DNA of 39,737 nucleotides from Pseudomonas sp. Q11 (GTDB taxonomy: Bacteria > Pseudomonadota > Gammaproteobacteria > Pseudomonadales > Pseudomonadaceae): positions 1 through 39,737 of the forward strand of contig NZ_JAKNQY010000037.1 of assembly GCF_024494355.1 (NCBI RefSeq). The letters run 5' to 3'. Shown here piece by piece: positions 15,283-23,057 of this stretch. A model generated the notes under the pieces. It had not been told where the DNA came from. It made no database searches and saw only the letters and a program-made list of their open reading frames with translations. The stretch's first letter is position 1, and every line of letters starts with the position of its first letter. The translations under genes and the position numbers were made by a program.

Positions 15283-16140
15283 CTATGGCTGAGCGCAGAG
15301 CTCGGCCGCGGTTTTGCTGGTCACGTTGGACTTGTCGAAACCGAACGGCGCAACGGCCTTGAGGTGTTCTTCAGAGCCTAGCCATTTCTTCAGCTCGGCA
15401 TTGACCGCATCGCGCAGGTCTTTGTCTTCGGGGCGGAAGGCGAGGGCGCCGTAGCCAATGTGCGACGGGTCGTCCTTGAACTCGGTCATTGCCTCAACCT
15501 TGTCACCGCCCTTGCTGGCCAGGCCTTTCATGGTCAGTTGCGTGCCGACGGCAGCGTCCGCGCGCCCGGCGCGCACTGCTTGCAACTGCGCGGTGGTGTC
15601 GGGGACCTGGAGGATCTGCTCATCCTTGACCCCGGAATCCCGGGCGTAGGCCAGGTTCACCGTACCGGCCATGATTGCCAGCTTCACGTCCGGTTGTTTG
15701 GCGATGTCTTCATAGCTGTGGAGTTGCTTTGGATTACCCTTGGCCACGAGCAGGGCATCGGGCAACTGGTATTGCGGATCGGTGAACAACACCTGCTTGC
15801 AGCGCGCCGGGGTGATGTACATCCCGGCGGCAATCACATCGAAACGGCCGGCGCGCAGGCCGGGAATCAGCGAGCCCCATTCGGTGAGCACACCGTTGAC
15901 CTGCTTGATGCCCATCTTGGCGAAGATGATCTTGGCGATTTCCGGTGATTCACCGGTGACAGTGCCGTCGGTTTCGGTGAAGGCGAACGGGGTTTCGTTG
16001 GCGTAGCCGATCCGGATGCTGCTGTTGCTTTTGACGGTATCGAGGGTGGCGGCGTGAACGCTGCCAGCCAGGCCAAGTACGGCACAGGTTATTAAGAGCC
16101 GACGCAGGGGCGCGCATGTGGCGGGAAGGAAATTGCTCAT
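15283..16140 (-). CDS. ehuB: Ectoine/hydroxyectoine-binding periplasmic protein (EhuB)
   Basis: High-affinity solute receptor of the importer, 285 aa. A Sec signal peptide covers residues 1-30 (cleavage after SVHA). The rest is a two-lobed amino-acid-binding fold. It shows the family features GYANETPFAF at the start of lobe 1, GLRAGRFDVIAAGMYITPAR, and the second-lobe SBP_bac_3 segments. First gene of ehuBCDA, with AGGAG 10 bases before the ATG. It is divergent from enuR, with 290 bases between the two starts, where control by EnuR is expected. Confidence 0.88.
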   Translation of the reverse strand: MSNFLPATCAPLRRLLITCAVLGLAGSVHAATLDTVKSNSSIRIGYANETPFAFTETDGTVTGESPEIAKIIFAKMGIKQVNGVLTEWGSLIPGLRAGRFDVIAAGMYITPARCKQVLFTDPQYQLPDALLVAKGNPKQLHSYEDIAKQPDVKLAIMAGTVNLAYARDSGVKDEQILQVPDTTAQLQAVRAGRADAAVGTQLTMKGLASKGGDKVEAMTEFKDDPSHIGYGALAFRPEDKDLRDAVNAELKKWLGSEEHLKAVAPFGFDKSNVTSKTAAELCAQP

Positions 16141-16353
16141 CGATAAAATCTCCTGTTTCTTGTGGATCCGTCGTTTGACGGCTCTGTGGTAGGAGGCAGT
16201 GTTACAAGAGCAAAGCGTACAGCGGCTGATCCGGCCATGGCCTGGAATCGGGAACGGCGCCGGTACAGGTCGATCCGGCTTTTTTGTCGGGGCGGTGAAC
16301 CCGCCTGGATGACGACCTTGGACCGAGCATACAAAAGCCCCGGCACCGATTGT

Positions 16354-16370
16354 ATTGCACTAGGACAATT
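16354..16370. promoter_or_regulatory. Candidate EnuR operator, site 1 (enuR/ehuB intergenic)
   Basis: ATTGCACTAGGACAATT lies 61 bases before the enuR ATG and 214 before the ehuB ATG. It matches the reverse complement of 17964-17980 upstream of eutB at 14 of 17 positions. The shared core is TTGYCCTAGTRCA, a quasi-palindrome with TTG..CAA ends. MocR-type repressors bind near such promoters; binding by EnuR is inference. Confidence 0.5.
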
Positions 16371-16430
16371 GCTTTGTCGCGATTGTCGCGGGATGCTGTG
16401 CGCACCAGAACACACGCGGGTTGCAGCGTC

Positions 16431-17825
16431 ATGGATAAGTGGAAATCAGCCTTGGACGTTGCCCGTAGCGGTGAGTCCAAATACAAGATTCTGGTACAGG
16501 CCATTGCCGACGATATCGAGCAGGGCTCCCTGGCCAATGACCAGCGCTTGCCGCCGCAACGGCAAGTGGCCGACGCCATGGGCATCAGTGTGCAGACTGT
16601 CACCAATGCCTACAAGGAGCTGGAGCGTCAGGGCCTGGTGCGCTGTGAAGTGGGACGCGGCAGCTTCGTTTCGCGGCGCATGAGCGACCGGGTCGCGACC
16701 TACATTCTCGATAGCCCCGAGCGTGCGCTGGTGGATTTTTCCATCACGCGAATCATGCACACCCGCGAGCACGACCAGTTTTGGCGCGACACCTGCCTTG
16801 AACTGAGCACCGAAGAAGACCAGCCGTGGATTCATGCTTTTCGTCCGATCGCAGGTTTTGAATCCCATCGCGAAGCGGCCGCTCAATGGATTGGCCGCCA
16901 AAGGTTGAAGGTTGATCGCAACGACATCTTGATCACCAACGGCGCGGCCCATGGGATCTTCCTTGCCCTCGCTTCCCTGGCCGGTCCCGATGATGTGGTG
17001 CTCTGCGAAGGGGTGACCGACCACGGGGTGATCGGCAATTCCCAGGTGTTGGGTTTTACCCTTAAGGGCCTGGAGATGGATCGCTATGGCATCGATCCTG
17101 AACACTTCGAGGACATGTGCAGCAACGAGCGCATCACTGCGCTGGTGTGTACGCCGAACCTGAACAACCCCACCACCAGCCTGATGCCCGACACCCGCCG
17201 GCGGGAAATCGCCGAGATTGCCCGGCGCTTTGGTGTGCACATCATCGAAGACGACGTGTACGGTCCGCTGCTGGACGAACGTCGTGCGCCGCCCATCAGC
17301 CACTACCTGCCGGAGCTGTCGTTCTATTGCACCAGCATGACCAAGTCGGTGCTCACGGGGCTGCGCATCGGTTATCTGGTGGTGCCCAAGCGCCTGGCGC
17401 TGCGCACCGAGAGCATCCTGCGGGTCAACAGCTGGATGGCCACGCCCATGGTGTCGGAAATTGCCGCCCGCTGGATCCGTGATGGCCGCGCCGAGTCACT
17501 GGTGCATTTGCAGCGCCGGCTGTTGGCCGGGCGCCAGGCGATGGTGACCGAGTACATGGGCGAGCATCTGCTGGGCCAGCATCCTCACGCCTTGAATGCC
17601 TGGATAGGCATCCCACCTCGGTGGGAGGTGGACAGCCTGGTGCGGGCGCTGCGGCACAAACACATCGCCGTGACCTCTCCCGACCCGTTCACCGTGCGCG
17701 GCACCCCCAAACCTCGAGCGGTGCGAGTATGCGTAGGCGCCGAATGCAGCGATGAGGAAATGCGCCATGCGCTGATCGGCATGCGCGAGATGTTTGACCA
17801 GTATCCGCAGGTGCATGATTTTTAA
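16431..17825 (+). CDS. enuR: MocR/GabR-type transcriptional regulator of ectoine genes (EnuR)
   Basis: A 464-aa fusion of a GntR-type winged helix (about 15-83, with NDQRLPPQRQVADAMGISVQTVTNAYKELERQGLV) to an aminotransferase fold (about 110-455). PLP-binding Lys305 sits in YCTSMTKSVLTGLRIGY. Known EnuR repressors use PLP to bind the ectoine breakdown products N-alpha-acetyl-diaminobutyrate and diaminobutyrate, which releases repression. The frame opens at a TTG at 16350, but the ATG at 16431 gives the usual family N-terminus. It stands between the divergent ehu and the downstream eut/doe genes, the expected place for their regulator. Confidence 0.9.
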   Translation: MDKWKSALDVARSGESKYKILVQAIADDIEQGSLANDQRLPPQRQVADAMGISVQTVTNAYKELERQGLVRCEVGRGSFVSRRMSDRVATYILDSPERALVDFSITRIMHTREHDQFWRDTCLELSTEEDQPWIHAFRPIAGFESHREAAAQWIGRQRLKVDRNDILITNGAAHGIFLALASLAGPDDVVLCEGVTDHGVIGNSQVLGFTLKGLEMDRYGIDPEHFEDMCSNERITALVCTPNLNNPTTSLMPDTRRREIAEIARRFGVHIIEDDVYGPLLDERRAPPISHYLPELSFYCTSMTKSVLTGLRIGYLVVPKRLALRTESILRVNSWMATPMVSEIAARWIRDGRAESLVHLQRRLLAGRQAMVTEYMGEHLLGQHPHALNAWIGIPPRWEVDSLVRALRHKHIAVTSPDPFTVRGTPKPRAVRVCVGAECSDEEMRHALIGMREMFDQYPQVHDF

Positions 17826-17917
17826 CTGTGGGAGCGAGCCTGCTCGCGATAGCGGTGTAACAGCCAACAGAAACTGTGGCTGTACTGTCTCCATCGCGAG
17901 CAGGCTCGCTCCCACAG
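17826..17917. repeat. REPIN (GCGAGCCTGCTCGCGA type) after enuR
   Basis: Inverted pair starting at the enuR stop codon: CTGTGGGAGCGAGCC... facing ...GGCTCGCTCCCACAG. It separates enuR from the eutB promoter region and may protect the enuR mRNA end. Confidence 0.85.
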
Positions 17918-17963
17918 GGGATTTGTAGTGGTCGAGGATTTGGGGCCGGACAATCATTGATTA

Positions 17964-17980
17964 AATTGCCCTAGTACATT
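17964..17980. promoter_or_regulatory. Candidate EnuR operator, site 2 (upstream of eutB)
   Basis: AATTGCCCTAGTACATT, 58 bases before the eutB ATG, is the partner of the site at 16354-16370 (14 of 17 positions identical on the opposite strand). Both lie about 60 bases before a start codon, as expected for promoter-overlapping operators. Confidence 0.5.
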
Positions 17981-18038
17981 CATCACCACAATCCAGCCCT
18001 CTTAGACTGCGCCCAACACATCAGCTCGGGACGCGGTC

Positions 18039-19010
18039 ATGGCAGTGTTGCAGCTACAGGATGTCTATCTCGCTCGCCAGCGCATCGAATCGCTGGTGCG
18101 GCGTACGCCCATGGAGCATTCCCCCAGCCTGTCACGGCTGATGGGGGTGGCGGTGTACCTCAAGCTCGAATCCCTGCAAATCACCGGCAGCTTCAAGCTG
18201 CGCGGCGCGACGAATGCCGTGGCCCAGCTCAGCCCCGAGCAACAGGCCTTGGGCGTGGTCACTGCATCGACCGGCAATCACGGGCGGGCGCTGGCCCATG
18301 CGGCTTCCCGGCAAGGGGTCAAGGCGATTGTCTGTCTGTCGAACCTGGTGCCGGCCAATAAGGTGCAGGCGATTCGCGATCTGGGGGCCGAGGTGTGCAT
18401 CGTCGGCCAGTCCCAGGACGATGCCCAGCGCGAAGCCGAACGCATTGCCAGAGAGCAGGGTGCGACCTTCCTGCCGCCTTTCGACCATCCGGCGATCATC
18501 GCCGGCCAGGGCACCCTCGGCCTGGAGATCCTCGAACAACAGCCGGACGTGGCCCAGGTGCTGGTGCCGCTGTCCGGCGGCGGCCTGTTCGCCGGCGTGG
18601 CCCTGGCGCTCAAAAGTGCGAATCCGGCGATTCAGGTGCATGGCATCAGCATGGCCCGAGGCGCCGCGATGGATGCCAGCCTCGCCGCCGGGCAGCCGGT
18701 GGAGGTCGAGGAGTTGCCCACGCTGGCGGACTCCCTCGGCGGCGGCATTGGCCTGGATAACCGCTACACCTTCGACATGACCCGACAACTGAGCGATGAC
18801 CTGCACCTGCTCTCAGAAGCTTCCATCGCCAACGCTTTGCGCCACGCCTATCACGAGGAACGCCTGGTGCTTGAGGGCGCTGCCGTGGTGGGCATTGCCG
18901 CTTTGCTCGACGGCCTGATCGAACCACGTGGGCCCATTGTGCTGGTGGTCAGCGGGCGCAACGTCGACACCGAACAACATGCCCGCGTACTCGCTGGGGC
19001 CCAGCAATAA
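18039..19010 (+). CDS. eutB: Threonine dehydratase-like enzyme of hydroxyectoine catabolism (EutB)
   Basis: Fold-type II PLP enzyme of the serine/threonine dehydratase family, 323 aa. PLP Lys53 is in TGSFKLRGA and the glycine-rich phosphate loop PLSGGGLFAG is present. In (hydroxy)ectoine clusters EutB is proposed, with EutC and EutA, to remove the hydroxyl group so that the hydroxyectoine branch joins the ectoine route; the exact reaction is not settled. It is the first gene of eutBC-doeAB, 24 bases before eutC, with a candidate EnuR site upstream. Context, more than sequence, separates it from an ordinary threonine dehydratase. Confidence 0.85.
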   Translation: MAVLQLQDVYLARQRIESLVRRTPMEHSPSLSRLMGVAVYLKLESLQITGSFKLRGATNAVAQLSPEQQALGVVTASTGNHGRALAHAASRQGVKAIVCLSNLVPANKVQAIRDLGAEVCIVGQSQDDAQREAERIAREQGATFLPPFDHPAIIAGQGTLGLEILEQQPDVAQVLVPLSGGGLFAGVALALKSANPAIQVHGISMARGAAMDASLAAGQPVEVEELPTLADSLGGGIGLDNRYTFDMTRQLSDDLHLLSEASIANALRHAYHEERLVLEGAAVVGIAALLDGLIEPRGPIVLVVSGRNVDTEQHARVLAGAQQ

Positions 19011-19034
19011 CCATCACCCGCAACGGAGCCAGCC

Positions 19035-20027
19035 ATGAGTGAAGTCACCCTATTGAGCGAAGCGGATCTGCGCAGTTGCGTGGCCCTCGACCTGCCTAGC
19101 ATCGACGCCATCGAACAGGCCTTCGTGCTGCTGGCAACGGCGGCCGTGGCGATGCCGCCGATCCTGCGGCTGGATATCCCCGAACATAACGGTGAGGTGG
19201 ACGTGAAGACGGCTTACCTGCCGGGCCTGGAGCGGTTTGCGATCAAGGTCAGCCCGGGCTTTTTCGATAATCCGAAACTCGGCCTGCCCAGCCTCAACGG
19301 CATGATGATGCTGCTGTCGGCGCGCACCGGTCTGCTGGAGGCGCTGTTGCTGGACAACGGTTATCTCACCGCCGTGCGCACAGCCGCCGCCGGAGCGGTG
19401 GCGTCGCGCTGCCTGTCTCGCGAGCAGAGCCGCAGTGTCGCGTTGATCGGTGCCGGCGAGCAGGCCGCGTTGCAGCTTCAGGCGCTGCGTCTGGTGCGGC
19501 CCATCGAAGAAGTGCGGGTCTGGGCTCGCGATGCACAAAAGGCCCAAACCTTCAGTGCCGAGCTGGCGCGTGATACGGGGCTTTCGGTGACGCCGTGCAC
19601 AACGGTCGACGCCGCGCTGGAAGGCGTCGACATTGCCATCACCTGCACCCCCAGTCGTGAGCCGCTGATCGAGGCTCGGCACCTGCATCCGGGCCTGCAT
19701 ATCACCGCGATGGGCTCGGACGCGGAACACAAGAACGAGATTTGCCCGCAGGCCCTGGCGGCCGTCGACTGCTACGTCGCCGATCGCCTGAGTCAGACCC
19801 GCGTGCTCGGTGAACTGCATCACGCCCTGGCGGCCGGTGTCGTTGGCGATGAGTCGGCGTTGATGGAGTTGGGCCAGGTGTTGGCGGGGCAGCGGGCCGG
19901 GCGAACCGATGAGGCGCAAGTCACCTTGTGCGACCTCACCGGCACCGGTGCCCAGGACACCGCCATTGCCAACCTGGCCTTCGAGCGGGCGCGGGCGGCG
20001 GGCAAGGGTTTCCCATTCGGTCGTTAA
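19035..20027 (+). CDS. eutC: Ornithine cyclodeaminase-like protein (EutC)
   Basis: Member of the ornithine cyclodeaminase / mu-crystallin family, 330 aa, with an NAD-binding Rossmann core (IGAGEQAALQLQAL at about 137-150). It keeps typical motifs such as VKTAYLPGL, KVSPGF and the TAVRTAAAGAVA helix. The family contains deaminating cyclases and imine reductases. In ectoine clusters EutC is proposed to act after EutB in converting the hydroxy-compound. It lies between eutB and doeA, 24 and 41 bases from its neighbours. Confidence 0.85.
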   Translation: MSEVTLLSEADLRSCVALDLPSIDAIEQAFVLLATAAVAMPPILRLDIPEHNGEVDVKTAYLPGLERFAIKVSPGFFDNPKLGLPSLNGMMMLLSARTGLLEALLLDNGYLTAVRTAAAGAVASRCLSREQSRSVALIGAGEQAALQLQALRLVRPIEEVRVWARDAQKAQTFSAELARDTGLSVTPCTTVDAALEGVDIAITCTPSREPLIEARHLHPGLHITAMGSDAEHKNEICPQALAAVDCYVADRLSQTRVLGELHHALAAGVVGDESALMELGQVLAGQRAGRTDEAQVTLCDLTGTGAQDTAIANLAFERARAAGKGFPFGR

Positions 20028-20068
20028 CCGATTTTTTATTCGTGCGTCATTGATCAGAGGGCAGGTGG

Positions 20069-21259
20069 ATGTCAGAGATAGTCGTCAATCTTCCGTTCCA
20101 GCGGGAGGAATACGCCCAGCGCCTGGCGAAGGTCCGCGTGGCCATGCAGGTCCAGGGCCTGGAGCTGTTGCTGGTCACCGATCCGTCGAACATGGCCTGG
20201 CTCACCGGCTATGACGGTTGGTCGTTCTACGTACACCAGTGCGTGCTGGTGGCGCTGGACGGCGAGCCCGTGTGGTTCGGTCGCGGCCAGGATGCCAACG
20301 GCGCCAAACGCACGGTGTTCATGCAGGCCGATAATATCGTCGGCTACCCGGACATCTACGTGCAGTCGCGCGAACGCCATCCCATGGACTACCTGTCCCG
20401 GGAAGTGATCACCGCGCGTGGCTGGGGTGGGCTGACCATCGGCGTGGAGATGGACAACTACTATTTCAGCGCCGCCGCGTACCTGTCGCTGCAAAAGCAT
20501 TTGCCGCAGGCCAAACTGGTGGACGCGGTGGGGTTGGTGAACTGGCAGCGGGCGGTCAAGTCCCCCCAGGAAATCGCCTACATGCGCATCGCCGCGCGCA
20601 TCGTCGAGAACATGCATGCGCGGATTCTGGAGCGGATCGAGCCGGGTATGCGCAAGAACGAACTGGTGGCCGAGATCTACAGCAGTGGCATTCTTGGGGC
20701 CGATGGCCATGGCGGCGATTACCCGGCCATCGTGCCATTGCTGCCCACCGGTGCCGACGCCAGCGCGCCGCACCTGACTTGGGACGATTCGCCGTTCGAG
20801 AAGGGCGCCGGGACTTTTTTTGAGATCGCCGGTTGCTACAAGCGTTACCACTGCCCACTGTCGCGCACCATCTACCTGGGCAAGCCGCCGCAACATTTTC
20901 TCGACGGTGAAAAAGCCGTGGTCGAGGGCATCGCCGCCGGCCTGGACGCGGCCAAGCCGGGCAACACCACGGGCGACATTGCCGTGGCATTTTTCAAAGT
21001 GCTGGAGAAGTTCGGCATCCATAAGGACAGCCGTTGCGGCTACCCGATCGGTATCAGCTATCCGCCGGATTGGGGCGAGCGCACCATGAGCCTGCGCCCC
21101 GGCGACACCAGCGTGTTGCAGCCGGGCATGACGTTCCACTTCATGCCGGGTTTGTGGATGGACGATTGGGGCCTGGAAATCACCGAAAGCATTCTGATCA
21201 CTGAAACCGGCGTCGAGACGCTGTGCAACGTGCCTCGTCAATTGTTCGTGAAGGATTGA
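20069..21259 (+). CDS. doeA: Ectoine hydrolase (DoeA / EutD)
   Basis: Opens the ectoine ring to N-acetyl-2,4-diaminobutyrate. The 396-aa protein has an N-terminal creatinase-like domain (about 12-165) and a C-terminal pita-bread fold of the M24 peptidase family (about 170-390). The metal-binding aspartates of true M24 peptidases are not conserved: EIAGCYKRYHCPLSRTIYLG stands where peptidases have D.G....Y..D.TR. This fits a metal-independent creatinase-like hydrolase. GGCAGGTGG precedes the ATG. The stop is 3 bases before doeB, whose product acts on its product. Confidence 0.92.
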   Translation: MSEIVVNLPFQREEYAQRLAKVRVAMQVQGLELLLVTDPSNMAWLTGYDGWSFYVHQCVLVALDGEPVWFGRGQDANGAKRTVFMQADNIVGYPDIYVQSRERHPMDYLSREVITARGWGGLTIGVEMDNYYFSAAAYLSLQKHLPQAKLVDAVGLVNWQRAVKSPQEIAYMRIAARIVENMHARILERIEPGMRKNELVAEIYSSGILGADGHGGDYPAIVPLLPTGADASAPHLTWDDSPFEKGAGTFFEIAGCYKRYHCPLSRTIYLGKPPQHFLDGEKAVVEGIAAGLDAAKPGNTTGDIAVAFFKVLEKFGIHKDSRCGYPIGISYPPDWGERTMSLRPGDTSVLQPGMTFHFMPGLWMDDWGLEITESILITETGVETLCNVPRQLFVKD

Positions 21260-21262
21260 GCC

Positions 21263-22264
21263 ATGACTGACTTGCCTGCCAATCCCATCAGCGCCACGGT
21301 CGATTTCAGCCGCGAGGGCGTACAGCACGGTTTTCTCAAGCTGCCGTATTCGCGAGACGATTCGGCCTGGGGCGCGGTGATGATTCCCATCACCGTGATC
21401 CAGCGCGGCAGCGGCCCGACGGCGCTGCTCAGTGGTGGCAACCACGGCGATGAGTACGAAGGCCCGGTGGCCCTGAGCAAACTGGCGCAGCGCCTGACCG
21501 CGCAAGAGGTGAGTGGCAGGGTGATTATCGTGCCGTTCATGAACACCCCGGCGTTCCATGCCGCTCGCCGTACCTCGCCCATCGACAAGGGCAACCTCAA
21601 TCGCAGTTTTCCCGGCAAGCCGGACGGCACTGTGACCGAGAAAATCGCTGACTATTTCAACCGTACGTTGCTGCCTTTGGCCGACATCGTCCTGGACATT
21701 CATTCCGGTGGCCGGACCCTGGACTTCCTGCCGTTCGCCGCCTGCCACGTATTGCCGGACAAGCAGCAACAGGCCCGCTGCGAGGCGGGGATGCTGGCGT
21801 TCAATGCGCCGTATTGCATGCGCATGCTGGAACTGGACGCCGGGGCGATGTACGACACCGCCGCCGAATCCCAGGGCAAGGTGTTCGTCACCACCGAACT
21901 GGGCGGTGGCGGCTCATCGACGGCCCGCAGCGTGGCGATTGCCGAACGCGGGGTACGCAACCTGCTGATCCACGCCGGCATCCTGCGCGGCGAGATCGAG
22001 CTACAGCCATCGTTGATGCTCGACATGCCCGATGCCAGTTGCTTCATCGCCAGCGAACACGACGGCCTGCTGGAAATGTGCCGCGACCTGGGTGACCACG
22101 TGACCGGGGGCGAGGTGGTGGCGCGCATCTACGACGCCACCCGCAGCGGCGTCGCCCCCGTTGAATACCGCGCCGCCCGCAGCGGCCTGCTGGCGGCCCG
22201 GCACTTTCCGGGGCTGGTGCAATGCGGCGATACGTTGGCGGTGATTGCGGATGTGTTGGCTTGA
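21263..22264 (+). CDS. doeB: N-alpha-acetyl-L-2,4-diaminobutyrate deacetylase (DoeB / EutE)
   Basis: Zinc hydrolase of the succinylglutamate desuccinylase/aspartoacylase (AstE/AspA) family, 333 aa. Zinc ligands His61 and Glu64 are in GGNHGDEYEG, and His147 is in LDIHSGG. It removes acetate from the DoeA product to give 2,4-diaminobutyrate. It lies 3 bases after doeA, consistent with the known hydrolase-deacetylase complex and matched synthesis. It ends before a REPIN with additional inverted flanks. Confidence 0.92.
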   Translation: MTDLPANPISATVDFSREGVQHGFLKLPYSRDDSAWGAVMIPITVIQRGSGPTALLSGGNHGDEYEGPVALSKLAQRLTAQEVSGRVIIVPFMNTPAFHAARRTSPIDKGNLNRSFPGKPDGTVTEKIADYFNRTLLPLADIVLDIHSGGRTLDFLPFAACHVLPDKQQQARCEAGMLAFNAPYCMRMLELDAGAMYDTAAESQGKVFVTTELGGGGSSTARSVAIAERGVRNLLIHAGILRGEIELQPSLMLDMPDASCFIASEHDGLLEMCRDLGDHVTGGEVVARIYDATRSGVAPVEYRAARSGLLAARHFPGLVQCGDTLAVIADVLA

Positions 22265-22279
22265 TACACCTCAACTGAC

Positions 22280-22418
22280 ACACCACCCCGTGGCGAGGGA
22301 GCTTGCTCCCGCTCGGCTGCGAAGCAGTCGTCGCTTTTTGGCCTGGGCCAGACGGAACCGAGATTGGGGCCGCTGCGCGGCCCAGCGGGAGCAAGCTCCC
22401 TCGCCACAGGGGTGGTGT
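22280..22418. repeat. REPIN with extended inverted arms between doeB and doeX
   Basis: A GTGGCGAGGGAGCTTGC-type inverted REP pair (22290-22407) is further enclosed by a 10-base inverted repeat (ACACCACCCC at 22280-22289 and GGGGTGGTGT at 22409-22418). The whole could form one long stem on the mRNA between the first catabolic block and doeX. Confidence 0.85.
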
Positions 22419-22448
22419 GATACCTGAATTGCCTGGAGAGCCCGGCCC

Positions 22449-22928
22449 ATGCACAAGCTCGACCGCTATGACCTCAAGATCCTGCAGATCCTCGCCGAGG
22501 ACGGGCGGATCACCAAGTCGAGTCTGGCCGAGGCGATCAACCTTTCGGTGACGCCGGCCTGGGAGCGGGTGCGCAAGCTGGAAATGGCAGGGTTGATCAC
22601 CGGCTATCGGGCGCAGATCGACTGGGGCGCGGTCTTCAAGCGTCAACAGGTGCTGGTGGAAATCACCCTGGCCCGACACACCGCCCAGGACATGCGCCGC
22701 TTCGAGCAGCGCATGGCCGCCGCGCCGCAAGTCGCGTTCTGTTACGCCACCGGAGGCGGGGTGGATTATCTGGCGATGATCCAGTCTCCGGATATCGATC
22801 ACTACCAGCGCTTTGTCGATCAACTGCTGCTCGAAGACCTCGGTATCGAGCGCTACTTCACCTATATCGTCACCAAAACCATCAAGACCAGCGGCGCCTT
22901 GCCGGCGGAGCTGGCGCCGTCAACCTGA
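22449..22928 (+). CDS. doeX: Lrp/AsnC-family regulator of ectoine catabolism (DoeX)
   Basis: A 159-aa regulator with an N-terminal helix-turn-helix (about 4-60; DLKILQILAEDGRITKSSLAEAINLSVTPAWERVRKLE) and a C-terminal RAM ligand-binding domain (about 70-150). In other bacteria the AsnC/DoeX protein of ectoine clusters is thought to act as a local regulator. GGAGA precedes the ATG. It is placed between doeB and doeC, separated from doeC by 129 bases that may hold another promoter. Confidence 0.9.
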   Translation: MHKLDRYDLKILQILAEDGRITKSSLAEAINLSVTPAWERVRKLEMAGLITGYRAQIDWGAVFKRQQVLVEITLARHTAQDMRRFEQRMAAAPQVAFCYATGGGVDYLAMIQSPDIDHYQRFVDQLLLEDLGIERYFTYIVTKTIKTSGALPAELAPST

Positions 22929-23057
22929 GCACCGCAGAAATCACTTTTGCAGCCCCTTGTTTCAGAAAAAACCAAGGAATGACCCCCGGCAAACACCCGA
23001 TTACCCAAGCGCCGCTGCCCTAGCATGGTTCCACGCACACGGTTTGGAGTGAACGTC

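Noticed and set aside
13035..16140. Generic glutamine/arginine-type amino-acid ABC transporter
   Set aside because: The sequence alone would allow this, but divergence from enuR and linkage to eutBC-doeAB-doeXCD make an ectoine importer far more likely.
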